Shown here: positions 25,786 to 35,011 of the stretch, piece after piece | How the letters are laid out: every line of letters starts with the position of its first letter | How positions within the stretch are numbered: position 1 is the first letter of the stretch | Origin: JABDQA01 sp963824415 | GTDB lineage: Bacteria; Desulfobacterota; Desulfobulbia; Desulfobulbales; Desulfocapsaceae | DNA length: 64,000 nucleotides | NCBI GenBank assembly: GCA_963824415.1 | Contig: CAWGPM010000005.1 | Location: 1-64,000 of the forward strand | Reading direction: 5' to 3' | Translations under genes and position numbers: made by a program | Notes under the pieces: generated by a model | Databases searched by the model: none | Told to the model about the DNA's origin: nothing | The model's input: the letters and a program-made list of their open reading frames with translations, nothing else

Positions 25786-26586
25786 TTACAAATCACGGCC
25801 TTTGAGATCGAGCAGCACCTTCTGGCAGCCGTGCTCTGCGAAATAACGCTCAATCGCCGCTCGTTGCTGTGGCTGGGCGATTTGCACGATATCGCCTTTC
25901 TGGACTTCGATAATGACCATATCGCCCCGAGGTCTTACCCGGCAGCCGCTGAAGCCGAGCCCATGTAAAAACGTCTCGAACTGCTCAACCTGCTCCAGGG
26001 CCACCCTGGTAATCACCTGCCCTGGTGGTAAACGGGTTGCGAGGCAGGAATCAGACGGCAGATAGGCATTGGCAAGGTGCAACGCGTCTGCGGCTGCGCG
26101 TATTTCAGCTTTGTTAAAACCGCAGGTGACCAGCGGCGTCAAAATCCCCAATTCGCGGACTGCCTGCAGGCCGGGTCGGTCATCAGTGAGATCATCGACA
26201 TTGGTGCCATCGAGCAGCACCTTTATAGTGGTTTCTCCGAGGTGCTCCAGGAATCTGCGGTAAATCTGTTTCTTGCATAGATAACAGCGGTTTTTTTCGT
26301 TTCGGGCCAGCGCAACGTTAACCAGCGGCTCGAGCGCAATCGTTTCGATTTTTGCATTGTCTTGCAGTTGGCTGCGCAGCAGCTGGCGCACCTGTTGTTT
26401 CTTGCTTTGAGTGAGCAGGCAGGACTCGCCAAAAAGAATAAGAACCTGATCCACACCCAGGGCCTGCACTGCGGCAAAGGCAAGAAAGGTGGAATCGACA
26501 CCACCGGAGCAGGCTACTGCAACCTGCTCCAGATCTCTGAGATAATCAAGCAGCCGCTGATATTTTTTCTCAAGGTCAGGGTGCAT
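25786..26586 (-). CDS. larE: ATP-dependent sacrificial sulfur transferase, LarE-like
   Basis: A PP-loop ATPase of the LarE (TIGR00268) family, 266 residues from the ATG at 26586; a longer open frame runs to 26736 but overlaps the upstream gene and lacks similarity. The PP-loop is ACSGGVDSTFLAFAA near 24. The NRCYLCKKQIYRR motif near 110 matches the CxxC-containing variant, and LDGTNVDDLTDDRPG near 140 is typical. LarE donates sulfur from its own cysteine, or a cluster in CxxC types, to the nickel-pincer cofactor; many homologues work in other sulfur insertions. Its neighbour 10 bases upstream is a DUF39 protein of homocysteine synthesis, so a role in sulfur delivery there is a plausible inference. 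Confidence 0.8.
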   Translation of the reverse strand: MHPDLEKKYQRLLDYLRDLEQVAVACSGGVDSTFLAFAAVQALGVDQVLILFGESCLLTQSKKQQVRQLLRSQLQDNAKIETIALEPLVNVALARNEKNRCYLCKKQIYRRFLEHLGETTIKVLLDGTNVDDLTDDRPGLQAVRELGILTPLVTCGFNKAEIRAAADALHLANAYLPSDSCLATRLPPGQVITRVALEQVEQFETFLHGLGFSGCRVRPRGDMVIIEVQKGDIVQIAQPQQRAAIERYFAEHGCQKVLLDLKGRDL

Positions 26587-26596
26587 ATCATCAGGT

Positions 26597-27772
26597 TTAA
26601 TTGCGGGGCCCGGGCAACAGTTCGGCCGGCTCATGCAGCAGGAAACTGCCCTGTTGAATCCAGCCCTTGAGAATTTCGGCAATTTCCCGCGCCTTGGCAA
26701 TACTGGACAACGGTGCGGTGGGGACCTCTTTGCCATTGACGACGATCGAGCCGCTCTTCAACTGGGCGTAACTTACCTCGCCGTAGGTTCGAGCAATCCC
26801 GTTGGTGTAGTCATAACCATAGTCGACCACCTGGGTGAACAGTTCTGCATCGCTGATCCCGGTGTAGGCGGCCATCTCAGCGTTGAGTATCGGGATCGGA
26901 ATACCAAGGCCGACGGCCAGCGAGTTGCCATAGCCAAGCAGAGAGAGCCCCTTGATCCAGGCTGCATCCATCTGTTTCATATCACCCTGGACCATAATGG
27001 TGCCAGCCGGCTTGCGGGGCGCGCCTTTGTCGGTCCTGGCAACATCCGGATTATGCTGGGTACCGTTCCAGGTCACATAACCGATCCCGCCTCCAAGAAA
27101 GATCCGGGTGCCGATACCAATGGTTTTATATAGGGGATCGTTTAAAAGCGGACTCAGTTCACCGGCACTGCAGTAGTTGGCGTTTTTACAGTCCGGCTTG
27201 AGCATACCCATATAGGTGTGCACCACCTTTTTGGAGAGATTGACGGCACAATTATAGTTCTGATAACCGTTTCGGGGGTTGCAGAGCAGCGCGTGAGGCA
27301 GATCGGCCAGGGTAACGTCCTTTTTCATCTTTTTCGATGCATAGCAGTCGGTGCCGTACCCCTTGGCCTCGAGAAAGACTTTTTCACCTTTGAGCAGGTC
27401 TTCGATAACATGGCCTCCGCCATAGAGGAATTCACCCGGATAGATTTTGTTGAGCGGATCATCCTCGGCCGGCTCGGTGGCGCCGATATAAGCGTCCACT
27501 GCGGCGATACCTCCATAGGCCGGCACCTTGTTGAGCCAGACTTTGGAGGCCTTGATGGTAGGCACCATCTGCCCGAAGTTTATAAAAGCACCGGACGAAC
27601 ACATGGGTGCGAAGGTTCCGGTGGTAACCACATCGATTTTGGCAGCGGCTCCTTCGGGGCCATGCTTTCTGACCACATCGACCATCTCTTCGGCGGTCAC
27701 CACAACCGCTTCACCGGCCTTGATCCGGGCATTAATTACCTGAAAACTTTTCTGGATATGTGCGTTACTCAT
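26597..27772 (-). CDS. DUF39 homocysteine biosynthesis protein (aspartate semialdehyde sulfurtransferase family)
   Basis: A 391-residue DUF39 protein. Members in methanogens and sulfate reducers turn L-aspartate semialdehyde and sulfide-derived sulfur into homocysteine, replacing the MetX/MetY route. Seen here are GTFAPMCSSGAFINFG near 52 with its conserved cysteine, KASKVWLNKVPAYGGIAAVDAYIGAT (recognised by LNKVPAYGG), NYCSAGELSPLLNDP and GTRIFLGGGIGYV. The C-terminal CBS domains found in some archaeal versions are missing. An AGAAGG ribosome binding site precedes the ATG. It is followed by a LarE-like PP-loop gene, probably in one operon, and is divergent from pheA. Confidence 0.82.
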   Translation of the reverse strand: MSNAHIQKSFQVINARIKAGEAVVVTAEEMVDVVRKHGPEGAAAKIDVVTTGTFAPMCSSGAFINFGQMVPTIKASKVWLNKVPAYGGIAAVDAYIGATEPAEDDPLNKIYPGEFLYGGGHVIEDLLKGEKVFLEAKGYGTDCYASKKMKKDVTLADLPHALLCNPRNGYQNYNCAVNLSKKVVHTYMGMLKPDCKNANYCSAGELSPLLNDPLYKTIGIGTRIFLGGGIGYVTWNGTQHNPDVARTDKGAPRKPAGTIMVQGDMKQMDAAWIKGLSLLGYGNSLAVGLGIPIPILNAEMAAYTGISDAELFTQVVDYGYDYTNGIARTYGEVSYAQLKSGSIVVNGKEVPTAPLSSIAKAREIAEILKGWIQQGSFLLHEPAELLPGPRN

Positions 27773-27981
27773 ATTACCTTCTGCATTGCTGTGCTGGTGA
27801 TTGGCCCGGCCGCATGCAAGCAGCGCCCGGATAGTCTGCAGTACTTTCTATACCAGTCTTTTACCGCTTGACATACAATTTTCTTTCTCATAGATATTAG
27901 TATCCCTGTATGGCTGCCTTCTCGATGCGAATTGCCGCAGTACAAGCCAATCCACCTAAATTCAACTGCCATTTTTCAGCT

Positions 27982-29079
27982 ATGACCGATAATACTCCAC
28001 AAATTAACGTGATAAGAGACAAAATCGATTCGATCGATGACAATATCCTCGACCTGCTCAAACAGCGGATTAATTGTGCGAAAGATATCGGTAAATTAAA
28101 AGATGGGACCAAGCGGGCCAAATGGGATCCATTGCGTGAACGCCAGATATACGAAAGACTCCTGACAGAAAACCAGGAGGTGTTTCCCCCCAACGCCCTG
28201 CGCTCGATATTTCATGAAATCATCACCACCTGCAGGCTGTCCCAGAAAAATATAGAAGTAGCCTACCTTGGGCCAGAGGCCACCTTTACCCACCTGGCAG
28301 GTGTGCAGTACTTTGGCCATTCCGCCAATTACAAGGCCCTGGAATCGATCGACGAAGTCTTTGCCGAAGTAGAAAAAGGCAGAACCACCTATGGTATCGT
28401 TCCGGTCGAAAACTCCATCGAAGGCGCAGTTTTCTCCACCCTGGATTCCTTTATGAAATATAAGGTTCAGATTTGCGGTGAAGTGCGGCTTGAAATCAGC
28501 CACAACCTGGTTTGCAAATCGGGCAATATCGAGGATATCCAAACCGTCGCCTCCCACGCCCAGCCGCTGGCCCAGTGCCGCGAATGGCTGCGCAAGAACA
28601 TGCCCTCGGTGCCGACTCTGCCGGTATTTTCGACCGGCGCCGCCGCCCAGATGGCAGCCAACAATCCCAATATCGGAGCCATCGCCTCTTCCCTGGCGAT
28701 CAAGACCTATGAACTCCAGGTCGTGGTCAAGGGCATTGAGGATTATCGCGGCAACACAACCAGGTTTCTGGTTATCGGTAAAAAGTCCCCGGAATTCAGC
28801 GGTCAGGACCGCACCTCGCTGCTGATCGGCACCATGGACCGGCCCGGTGCATTGAACGAAATCCTGACGGTGCTGTCCGAGGAGCAGATCAACCTCGCCA
28901 AGATCGAGTCCCGCCCGATCAAGGGCAAGCACTGGCAATATGTTTTCTTTCTCGATATGATGGGCCATATTGAGGAAGAGCGGATCAAACGGGGGTGCGA
29001 GCAGATACGGACCATGTGCTCCTATTTTGAATGGCTGGGCTCCTATCCCCGGGGCGATGAGGCCGCTGGCAATTTCTAA
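27982..29079 (+). CDS. pheA: Chorismate mutase/prephenate dehydratase (P-protein)
   Basis: A bifunctional P-protein of about 365 residues for phenylalanine synthesis. Residues 1-85 form an AroQ chorismate mutase (IRDKIDSIDDNILDLLKQR). The prephenate dehydratase domain starts VAYLGPEATFTHLA and contains NSIEGAVFSTLDSF, the TRFLVIG catalytic element and an ACT regulatory domain starting TSLLIGTMDRPGALNEIL with ESRPIKGKHWQYVFFLD for Phe feedback. I chose ATG 27982 because it places the mutase domain at the usual distance; the frame is open to an ATG at 27910, and neither start has a clear ribosome binding site. Confidence 0.93.
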   Translation: MTDNTPQINVIRDKIDSIDDNILDLLKQRINCAKDIGKLKDGTKRAKWDPLRERQIYERLLTENQEVFPPNALRSIFHEIITTCRLSQKNIEVAYLGPEATFTHLAGVQYFGHSANYKALESIDEVFAEVEKGRTTYGIVPVENSIEGAVFSTLDSFMKYKVQICGEVRLEISHNLVCKSGNIEDIQTVASHAQPLAQCREWLRKNMPSVPTLPVFSTGAAAQMAANNPNIGAIASSLAIKTYELQVVVKGIEDYRGNTTRFLVIGKKSPEFSGQDRTSLLIGTMDRPGALNEILTVLSEEQINLAKIESRPIKGKHWQYVFFLDMMGHIEEERIKRGCEQIRTMCSYFEWLGSYPRGDEAAGNF

Positions 29080-29151
29080 GGACAGCTTTGTGCGTTAAGG
29101 TAAAGCATAACCTGAAAACCGGCTGTCCCTGGCCTACGTGACATTCTATCT

Positions 29152-30165
29152 ATGATTACCCTGGGTATCGAAAGTTCCTGCGATGACACCGCAGCGGCAG
29201 TACTTGATCGCGACTCGGTCTTGCTGGCCAGCGTGGTTTATTCCCAGGATATAATTCATCGTCGTTTTGGCGGGGTGGTCCCGGAACTTGCTTCACGGCG
29301 CCACATGGAAGCCATCACCAGCGTCGTCGATGAAGCGCTGCAGCGTTCAGGGGTCACCTTTGATGAGTTCGGACTAATCTGTGTCACCCAGGGGCCAGGC
29401 CTGATCGGCTCCCTTTTAGTCGGTTTTTCTTATGCCAAGGCACTTTCCTACCGATTGGATATTCCATTCGTCGGTGTGGACCACATGGCTGGCCATCTGC
29501 TCTCCGCCTATCTGGAGCCAGTTAAACCCGATTTTCCCTATATCGCTCTGATTGTCTCCGGCGGAACTACTGCGCTTTACAAAGTTGAGAGCTATGTTGA
29601 TTTTACGCTTCTCGGTGCCACCAGAGATGATGCAGCCGGGGAAGCCTTCGACAAGATCGCCCGCTATCTGGACCTTGGATATCCTGGCGGGCCGTGTATT
29701 TCCGAACGGGCTGAAGACGGCGACAGCACAACGGTCAAGCTGCCCCGAGCCTGGCTTGAAGAAGGCTCCACCGATTTCAGTTTCAGCGGTTTGAAGACCT
29801 CGGTGCTCAATCACTGCAATCGGCTCAAACAGCAGGGCGAATTCTTCGAGACTGCCGTAAACGACGTCTGTGCCTCATTTCAGCAGGCCGTGATCGACGT
29901 ACTGATTGCAAAAACAATAGCCACCGCCCGCAGCCAGCAGATAGATACCATCGTTATCGGCGGCGGCGTCTGCGCCAACACGTCGCTGCGTAAACAGATG
30001 GCCCAACAGTGCCGGGAACACGGTCTCGTACTTCATCTGCCGGCTATTGAAAACTGCACTGACAATGCGGCAATGATCGCCTTTGCCGGCCTCAAACAGT
30101 TCGAGCGCGGAACCATCGGATCCATCCATGACGATGTCTTTTCACGCTCGCGTCTGGGCAGATAG
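29152..30165 (+). CDS. tsaD: tRNA threonylcarbamoyladenosine synthase subunit TsaD
   Basis: A 337-residue Kae1/Qri7/TsaD ASKHA-fold protein that transfers the threonylcarbamoyl group to A37 of ANN-decoding tRNAs together with TsaB and TsaE. Visible are LGIESSCDDTAAAV at the N-terminus, the metal-binding PELASRRHMEAI with two histidines (HMEAI and VDHMAGHL), LIVSGGTTALY, and the C-terminal GGGVCANTSLR and CTDNAAMIAF motifs. It starts a tight cluster with the DUF2062 gene (5 bases later), rsmA and an alcohol dehydrogenase. Confidence 0.96.
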   Translation: MITLGIESSCDDTAAAVLDRDSVLLASVVYSQDIIHRRFGGVVPELASRRHMEAITSVVDEALQRSGVTFDEFGLICVTQGPGLIGSLLVGFSYAKALSYRLDIPFVGVDHMAGHLLSAYLEPVKPDFPYIALIVSGGTTALYKVESYVDFTLLGATRDDAAGEAFDKIARYLDLGYPGGPCISERAEDGDSTTVKLPRAWLEEGSTDFSFSGLKTSVLNHCNRLKQQGEFFETAVNDVCASFQQAVIDVLIAKTIATARSQQIDTIVIGGGVCANTSLRKQMAQQCREHGLVLHLPAIENCTDNAAMIAFAGLKQFERGTIGSIHDDVFSRSRLGR

Positions 30166-30170
30166 AAGCG

Positions 30171-30671
30171 ATGAATATCGGCAGAACAGGTAAATATTAC
30201 TACCTCAGACTGCTCCGCATGCGCGGTACACCCCATTCGCTCGCCCTCGGCGCAGCTATTGGGGTATTCGTCGGAATTACTCCGACCATTCCGCTGCATA
30301 CCATTGCCGTGCTGCTGTTAACAATTTTATCCCGCTCTTCTTTTTTGGCGGGCCTGATCACCAGCCTGCTGGTTTGCAACCCGCTGACCTATGTTCCGCA
30401 ATATTATCTTGCCCTGAAGATCGGCAACCTGTTGACACCCTATGAATTAAATTGGGCGCGGATCAAAGAAGTGCTCGATGTGGTCTTGTCGGACGCTTCG
30501 TTTCAGGAGCGCTTGCAGCCAGTTATTTCTCTGGGATATGAGGCCATTTTTGTGATGCTGGCGGGCGGCTTTCTGCTGGCGCTGCCATTGTCCCTTGGCA
30601 GCTATTATCTGATCTACAACCTGATTGTTACCTATAGAAGGAAGCGGCGGGAAAAACAGATCCTGGCCTGA
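30171..30671 (+). CDS. DUF2062 domain membrane protein
   Basis: A 166-residue protein with three or four hydrophobic helices and the DUF2062 signature: RGTPHSLALGAAIGVFVGITPTIPLHT near the N-terminus and SLLVCNPLTYVPQYYLALKIG in the middle (recognised by CNPLT). The C-terminus is short and basic. The domain is widespread in proteobacterial inner membranes but has no proven function. It starts 5 bases after tsaD and ends 23 bases before rsmA, so it is probably in the same operon. Confidence 0.82.
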   Translation: MNIGRTGKYYYLRLLRMRGTPHSLALGAAIGVFVGITPTIPLHTIAVLLLTILSRSSFLAGLITSLLVCNPLTYVPQYYLALKIGNLLTPYELNWARIKEVLDVVLSDASFQERLQPVISLGYEAIFVMLAGGFLLALPLSLGSYYLIYNLIVTYRRKRREKQILA

Positions 30672-30694
30672 ACGTGTTTGTTCGTTGAGTTTAA

Positions 30695-31576
30695 ATGGTG
30701 CCACATACAAAAAACACCCTGGCCCGATTTGGCCTCGCTCCTTCCAAGAAAAGAGGTCAGAATTTTCTGGTCAGCCCGGCCACCGCCCAGGCCATTGTCT
30801 CTGCTGCCGCATTTGACGCCACGGATCGTATTGTCGAAGTCGGGGTCGGCCTCGGTGCATTGACCCTGCCCCTGGCCGGTACCGTAAAGGAAGTGATCGG
30901 AATAGAAATCGATCGAGGTCTCGTTCAATATCATCAGGAAAACAACACCCTGCCCGACAATGTTATACTCGTTCATGAAGATATTCTAAAAACCGATTTT
31001 ACCACGCTGCAGGACGGTCAAGGCAGCCGGCTGAAAATTGTCACGAATCTGCCCTACTCTATTTCCAACCCGTTTATCTTCAGATTGATCGATCATCACG
31101 AGTTGATCGACTCGGTGGTAATGCTGCTGCAAAAAGAAGTAGTCGATCGGCTCTTGGCCCAGCCCGGAAGCCGCGCATACGGCATCCCGACCGTATTGCT
31201 CGGCAGTTGTGCAACGGTTGAGAAACTGATGCGCATCGACGCCTCGCAGTTTCATCCAAAACCCAAGGTGGACTCGCAACTCATCCGCATCGTTTTCAAC
31301 CGCCACAGATTGTCCGACCCCACGGCAGCCCAGTTGAGAGCCACGGTCCGTTCGGCCTTTGCAGCGCGACGGAAAACGCTGCTCAACAACCTGCTGGCCT
31401 CGACCGCGCTTCTATCCCACACATCGGTGGATAAGACCCGGCGCAAAGAACTCATCAGCAGCGCCATTAGAGCAGCAGGGCTTACACCTGAAACACGCGC
31501 CGAAATGATCAGCATTGACAAATTTCAGGAACTTTCCCGATGCCTGCAGCACATGGTACTGACAAAGAATTCATGA
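30695..31576 (+). CDS. rsmA: 16S rRNA m6(2)A1518/A1519 dimethyltransferase
   Basis: A 293-residue KsgA/RsmA that dimethylates two adjacent adenines near the 3' end of 16S rRNA. The N-terminal KKRGQNFLVSPATA, SAM motif IVEVGVGLGALTLPLA, acidic EIDRGLV, and catalytic NLPYSISNPFIF (NLPY) are intact; LLQKEVVDRLLAQPGSRAYG and FHPKPKVDSQLI complete the family pattern. The C-terminal helical domain is full length. No strong ribosome binding site is visible. It lies in a run with tsaD and the DUF2062 gene upstream and an alcohol dehydrogenase 12 bases downstream. Confidence 0.95.
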   Translation: MVPHTKNTLARFGLAPSKKRGQNFLVSPATAQAIVSAAAFDATDRIVEVGVGLGALTLPLAGTVKEVIGIEIDRGLVQYHQENNTLPDNVILVHEDILKTDFTTLQDGQGSRLKIVTNLPYSISNPFIFRLIDHHELIDSVVMLLQKEVVDRLLAQPGSRAYGIPTVLLGSCATVEKLMRIDASQFHPKPKVDSQLIRIVFNRHRLSDPTAAQLRATVRSAFAARRKTLLNNLLASTALLSHTSVDKTRRKELISSAIRAAGLTPETRAEMISIDKFQELSRCLQHMVLTKNS

Positions 31577-31588
31577 AGAAGAAAAGCC

Positions 31589-32758
31589 ATGGATAAGTTC
31601 GTCTTCCATTATCCGGTAAAGATTCTTTTCGGCCAGGGTGTTATCGATTCGATCGGCAACGAAGCAGCCGGATTGGGGAGCCATGCCTTGCTGGTGTATG
31701 GCAGGCAGGCGATTAAAAATTACGGTTTGTACGAACGGGTCAGCGCTTCTCTTAGGGCTCACGGGGTGAGGGTTACCGATTGCGGAGGGGTCAGTCCCAA
31801 CCCGCTTTTATCAAAAGCAAAGGAGGGTATTGAAACTGCCAGAAGTCATGGCTGCGATATGATAATCGGCCTTGGTGGCGGTTCGGTTCTCGATACCGCA
31901 AAAGCAATCGCAGCTGGAGTTGCAGCAAATCACGACATCTGGAAATTTTTTACCGGGAAAAAATCGGTTTCAGCCACCCTGCCCGTTATCACCGTTCCCA
32001 CCGTTGCCGGCTCCGGCTCGGAAACCAACAATGCGATGGTACTTACCCATGATGAAAAAAGATTGAAGTTCGGCTTTGGCCATCGTCTGCTTTTTCCAGC
32101 CGTGTGTCTGGCGGACCCATCCGTAACCGGCACCGTTCCTGCTGATCAGACCGCCTACGGGGCGGTTGATGCACTCTGCCACTGCCTTGATCCATATTTT
32201 TCCAGCCGCGCCTCCGGCACCCAATTTCAGGTGGGTTTTCTCGAACACCTGGGTAGAACCATCATTACAACAGCCGACAGACTCAGAGTGTCTCCGGATT
32301 GCTATGATGACCGGGCCACCATGCTGTGGTGCGCGTCTCTGGCCATGTCGCCGCTTGCCGCCGCTGGTCTGGGTAAAATCAGCTTTTCCATTCATCTGCT
32401 CGAACATGGTCTGTCGGCAACAACAGATCTGGCCCACGGTGCCGGCCTGGCGGCTCTTCTTCCAGGCTGGCTGCGATATCATCAGGCTGAGTTGAGCCTC
32501 CAGATCAGTCGCTTTGGGGCGCAGGTCTTCGACCTTGACAATACCGATGAAATGCAGCAGGCAGGCACAGCGATTACGGCTCTTGAGACATTTCTGCGAC
32601 GCAACCGTTGTCCGGTATCAGTTGCGGAGCTTGGTTTCACCAACCATCAAATCCCCGGGTTGATCGACCACTGTCTGCAGCAGGCACGCGTCTGGCGGAT
32701 GAAGAACCACGACGAACACGGGCTCAAAGCAATGCTCCAGGCATGTTTGTCCGCTTGA
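31589..32758 (+). CDS. Iron-containing alcohol dehydrogenase (butanol dehydrogenase-like)
   Basis: A 389-residue group III alcohol dehydrogenase of the YqhD/BDH type. The N-terminal HYPVKILFGQGVID and the nucleotide-binding LGGGSVLDTAKAIAAG are typical. Metal ligands are placed as in the family: Asp and His in AYGAVDALCHCLD, His in HLLEHGLSA and His in LAHGAGLAALLPGW. Such enzymes usually reduce aldehydes with NADPH; the natural substrate cannot be deduced. GAAGAAG lies before the ATG, 12 bases after rsmA. It converges with the MmgE/PrpD gene. Confidence 0.88.
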   Translation: MDKFVFHYPVKILFGQGVIDSIGNEAAGLGSHALLVYGRQAIKNYGLYERVSASLRAHGVRVTDCGGVSPNPLLSKAKEGIETARSHGCDMIIGLGGGSVLDTAKAIAAGVAANHDIWKFFTGKKSVSATLPVITVPTVAGSGSETNNAMVLTHDEKRLKFGFGHRLLFPAVCLADPSVTGTVPADQTAYGAVDALCHCLDPYFSSRASGTQFQVGFLEHLGRTIITTADRLRVSPDCYDDRATMLWCASLAMSPLAAAGLGKISFSIHLLEHGLSATTDLAHGAGLAALLPGWLRYHQAELSLQISRFGAQVFDLDNTDEMQQAGTAITALETFLRRNRCPVSVAELGFTNHQIPGLIDHCLQQARVWRMKNHDEHGLKAMLQACLSA

Positions 32759-32802
32759 TCCTTTATTAAACAAGTGAGCGGCCAAGGCCTGTTTCGGTTT
32801 CG

Positions 32803-34197
32803 CTATGGCACCAGCCTATCGATCAATTCCCTGATATTTTTTTGCTGCTCGATGTTTCTGACCAGATCGATCAGTTCGTCGCAGCGTTCATCTGCAAATA
32901 CCGGGGTTGCAAGGGTTTTGAATTTGTCGATGATTTCAGCCCAACTCAACGGATTTTCCGGGTCCCCTTTGGGATATTCCAGGGCATGGGACAAGTGCTG
33001 ACCGTCCCGGGTGATGATTTCCACACGGGCCGGCCACTTATCCGGAAATTGTTTTTCAATGGAGGCATCCCGGATGCAGTTGACTTTTTCCATCATCTCC
33101 TTGATGTCGGTCGCAGCAAGCTCTTGTTCGCAATACCGGTCCAGCGAGGCATCCTTTCTCAATATCGCCAGTGCAGCACCAAACGGCATGCTGAACTGGG
33201 CATCGACCACCGATTCAGGGTTGATCTTCTGTTTTTGAGGTTCTGCCACCAGCGCAAACCCGGCCTCTAGTATGGCTATATTAACCTGCTCGATAGCCTG
33301 AGGCTGCAGGTTATAGCGCTGGATCAGCTCGAGAATGCAGTCGATCGCTCCCTGTTTGTACCTGCAGCAGGCGTGCGGTTTTATCGAGGTGCGCATGATC
33401 TGATACGGGTTTGCCCAGTCTCTGAGAACCGCATCGCTATCGGGCCGGGACGAATAGCTCCTTAAAAAGCCGAATTTGCCCTCGATAATCGATGCCGGCC
33501 CGGTTAAGCCATGCTGCGCCAGTTGCGCGGCGATAATACCGCTATGGGCCGCCCAGCCGGGATGGAAGCGTTTGGTATAGCTGCCGTCCGAGAGAAACTC
33601 CATGGAGCCGGCTGCCTGGCTGCCGGCAATACCGATTGCGTTTCTTAAAGCATCCTGCTCCAAATTCAAGAGCCTGGCCGCAGTGACCCCGCAGCCGAAC
33701 GTGCCGCAGGTTCCGGTTGGATGAAACCCACGAGCATAATGCGCTCCCGGGTTCACGGCGATACCAAGCCTGACGGTGACTTCATAGCCGGCAACAATTG
33801 CGGTGAGCAACTCGGCCCCTGAACACTGCTGCTCGTAGCCTATGGCCAGCGCGGCAGACATCACCGCGACTCCGGGATGAAGCGATGCACTGTTCACCAC
33901 ATCGTCAAGTTCCAGCGAATGAGCTGCCATGCCCATTGCCAGAGCCGCGATCGATGCTTCACAGCGCAGGTCGGTACCAGCCACAGCCACTGTTCCGCCC
34001 GGGTCTTCATTATTTCTGATCAGCCCATGTACCGGCCTGGTTGAGTCGCTCAGCACGCCTCGCAGCGCACAGCCCAGATAATCGAGCAGCAGATATTTGG
34101 TTCGGTCTGTAACCTCAATAGGCAGGTTTTGATAATCGAGTGCACTGCACCATTGGGCGATGCGCTCACTGAGACTGCTCTGGTTCGTCGTGTTCAT
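32803..34197 (-). CDS. MmgE/PrpD family protein
   Basis: A 464-residue member of the MmgE/PrpD superfamily, which includes 2-methylcitrate dehydratase, cis-aconitate decarboxylase and epimerases or dehydratases of branched carboxylic acids. Family markers include LLLDYLGCALRG near 31, AHSLELDDVVNSASLHPGVAVM near 93 (recognised by ELDD...HPG) and SIKPHACCRYKQGAIDCILEL near 282 with the conserved KPHACCR. It is the last gene of an operon after a second SDH-like complex, so its product or substrate is probably the dicarboxylate handled by that complex. A strong AAGGAG precedes the ATG. Exact reaction is unknown. Confidence 0.8.
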   Translation of the reverse strand: MNTTNQSSLSERIAQWCSALDYQNLPIEVTDRTKYLLLDYLGCALRGVLSDSTRPVHGLIRNNEDPGGTVAVAGTDLRCEASIAALAMGMAAHSLELDDVVNSASLHPGVAVMSAALAIGYEQQCSGAELLTAIVAGYEVTVRLGIAVNPGAHYARGFHPTGTCGTFGCGVTAARLLNLEQDALRNAIGIAGSQAAGSMEFLSDGSYTKRFHPGWAAHSGIIAAQLAQHGLTGPASIIEGKFGFLRSYSSRPDSDAVLRDWANPYQIMRTSIKPHACCRYKQGAIDCILELIQRYNLQPQAIEQVNIAILEAGFALVAEPQKQKINPESVVDAQFSMPFGAALAILRKDASLDRYCEQELAATDIKEMMEKVNCIRDASIEKQFPDKWPARVEIITRDGQHLSHALEYPKGDPENPLSWAEIIDKFKTLATPVFADERCDELIDLVRNIEQQKNIRELIDRLVP

Positions 34198-34234
34198 GGA
34201 CTATTCTCCTTGGGCAAAGACGCTGGCGCTCATT

Positions 34235-34954
34235 TCAGTTTCCGGTGTCAAATCCCTTTTTGGCCAGGGCAAGAAAATGGGCCACATCTATTTCTTTCGG
34301 ACAGACATGCGAGCAGGCCCGGGAAGTATGGCAGCGGTAGACGCCCTGCTCGCTGTAAATCATCTCCAAGCGCTGCTGTTTCTGCTGTTCACGGGGATCG
34401 AGATAGCGGACAATGGCTGCAAGCATCGCATTTGGTCCCAAAAAATTTCGATGACTCGATATACAGGCCGAGGAACAGCAGAAGCAATTGATGCACCTGG
34501 TAGCATCGACATAATGTTCCATCAGATCTGGGTTGATCGGATGCTCTTCCCCGTCTTCTGCAATGGTGGGTGGTTCTATTACGTATGGCTTGACCCGGTT
34601 GACCCGTTCATAGGCAACATCTGTATCGATGGCCAGATCCCTGACCACCGGGGCGACCTCCAGCGGTTCGATGGTGAACGCGGTAGTGTTGAAATAGGTA
34701 ACCGCGTTTTCAACAAGCAGCTCACAGGCCAGCATCGGCTTATTGTTGATCTTCATCGAGCAGGTACCGCACTGGCCGTGTTCGCAGGAAGAATTCCAGG
34801 TCAGTGTCGGATCCTGTTCATCGTTGATTGAACGCAGAATATCCACAAAGCGCATGATCGGTCCGGCCTTGACCTGGTACTTCTGATACCAGGAGCGGTT
34901 GGTGTCGGGATCGTGGCGATAGATGTTGAGGCTGAGATCAAAGGTGTCTGGCAT
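34235..34954 (-). CDS. Iron-sulfur subunit of a second succinate dehydrogenase/fumarate reductase-like complex
   Basis: A 239-residue SdhB/FrdB homologue clearly different from SdhB at 5430. [2Fe-2S] ligands are in SSCEHGQCGTCSMKINN followed by MLACELL; [4Fe-4S] ligands are in RCINCFCCSSAC; [3Fe-4S] ligands are in CHTSRACSHVCPKEID. It sits between the flavoprotein and the MmgE/PrpD gene on the same strand. The complex is likely membrane-bound through the cytochrome b encoded upstream. Its substrate could be succinate/fumarate or a substituted succinate. Confidence 0.88.
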   Translation of the reverse strand: MPDTFDLSLNIYRHDPDTNRSWYQKYQVKAGPIMRFVDILRSINDEQDPTLTWNSSCEHGQCGTCSMKINNKPMLACELLVENAVTYFNTTAFTIEPLEVAPVVRDLAIDTDVAYERVNRVKPYVIEPPTIAEDGEEHPINPDLMEHYVDATRCINCFCCSSACISSHRNFLGPNAMLAAIVRYLDPREQQKQQRLEMIYSEQGVYRCHTSRACSHVCPKEIDVAHFLALAKKGFDTGN

Positions 34955-35011
34955 TGCAACACTCGGGCGGAAGAGGTTTACCAGCGAAGCAGGTTATGGC
35001 CTGCCTGCGGT

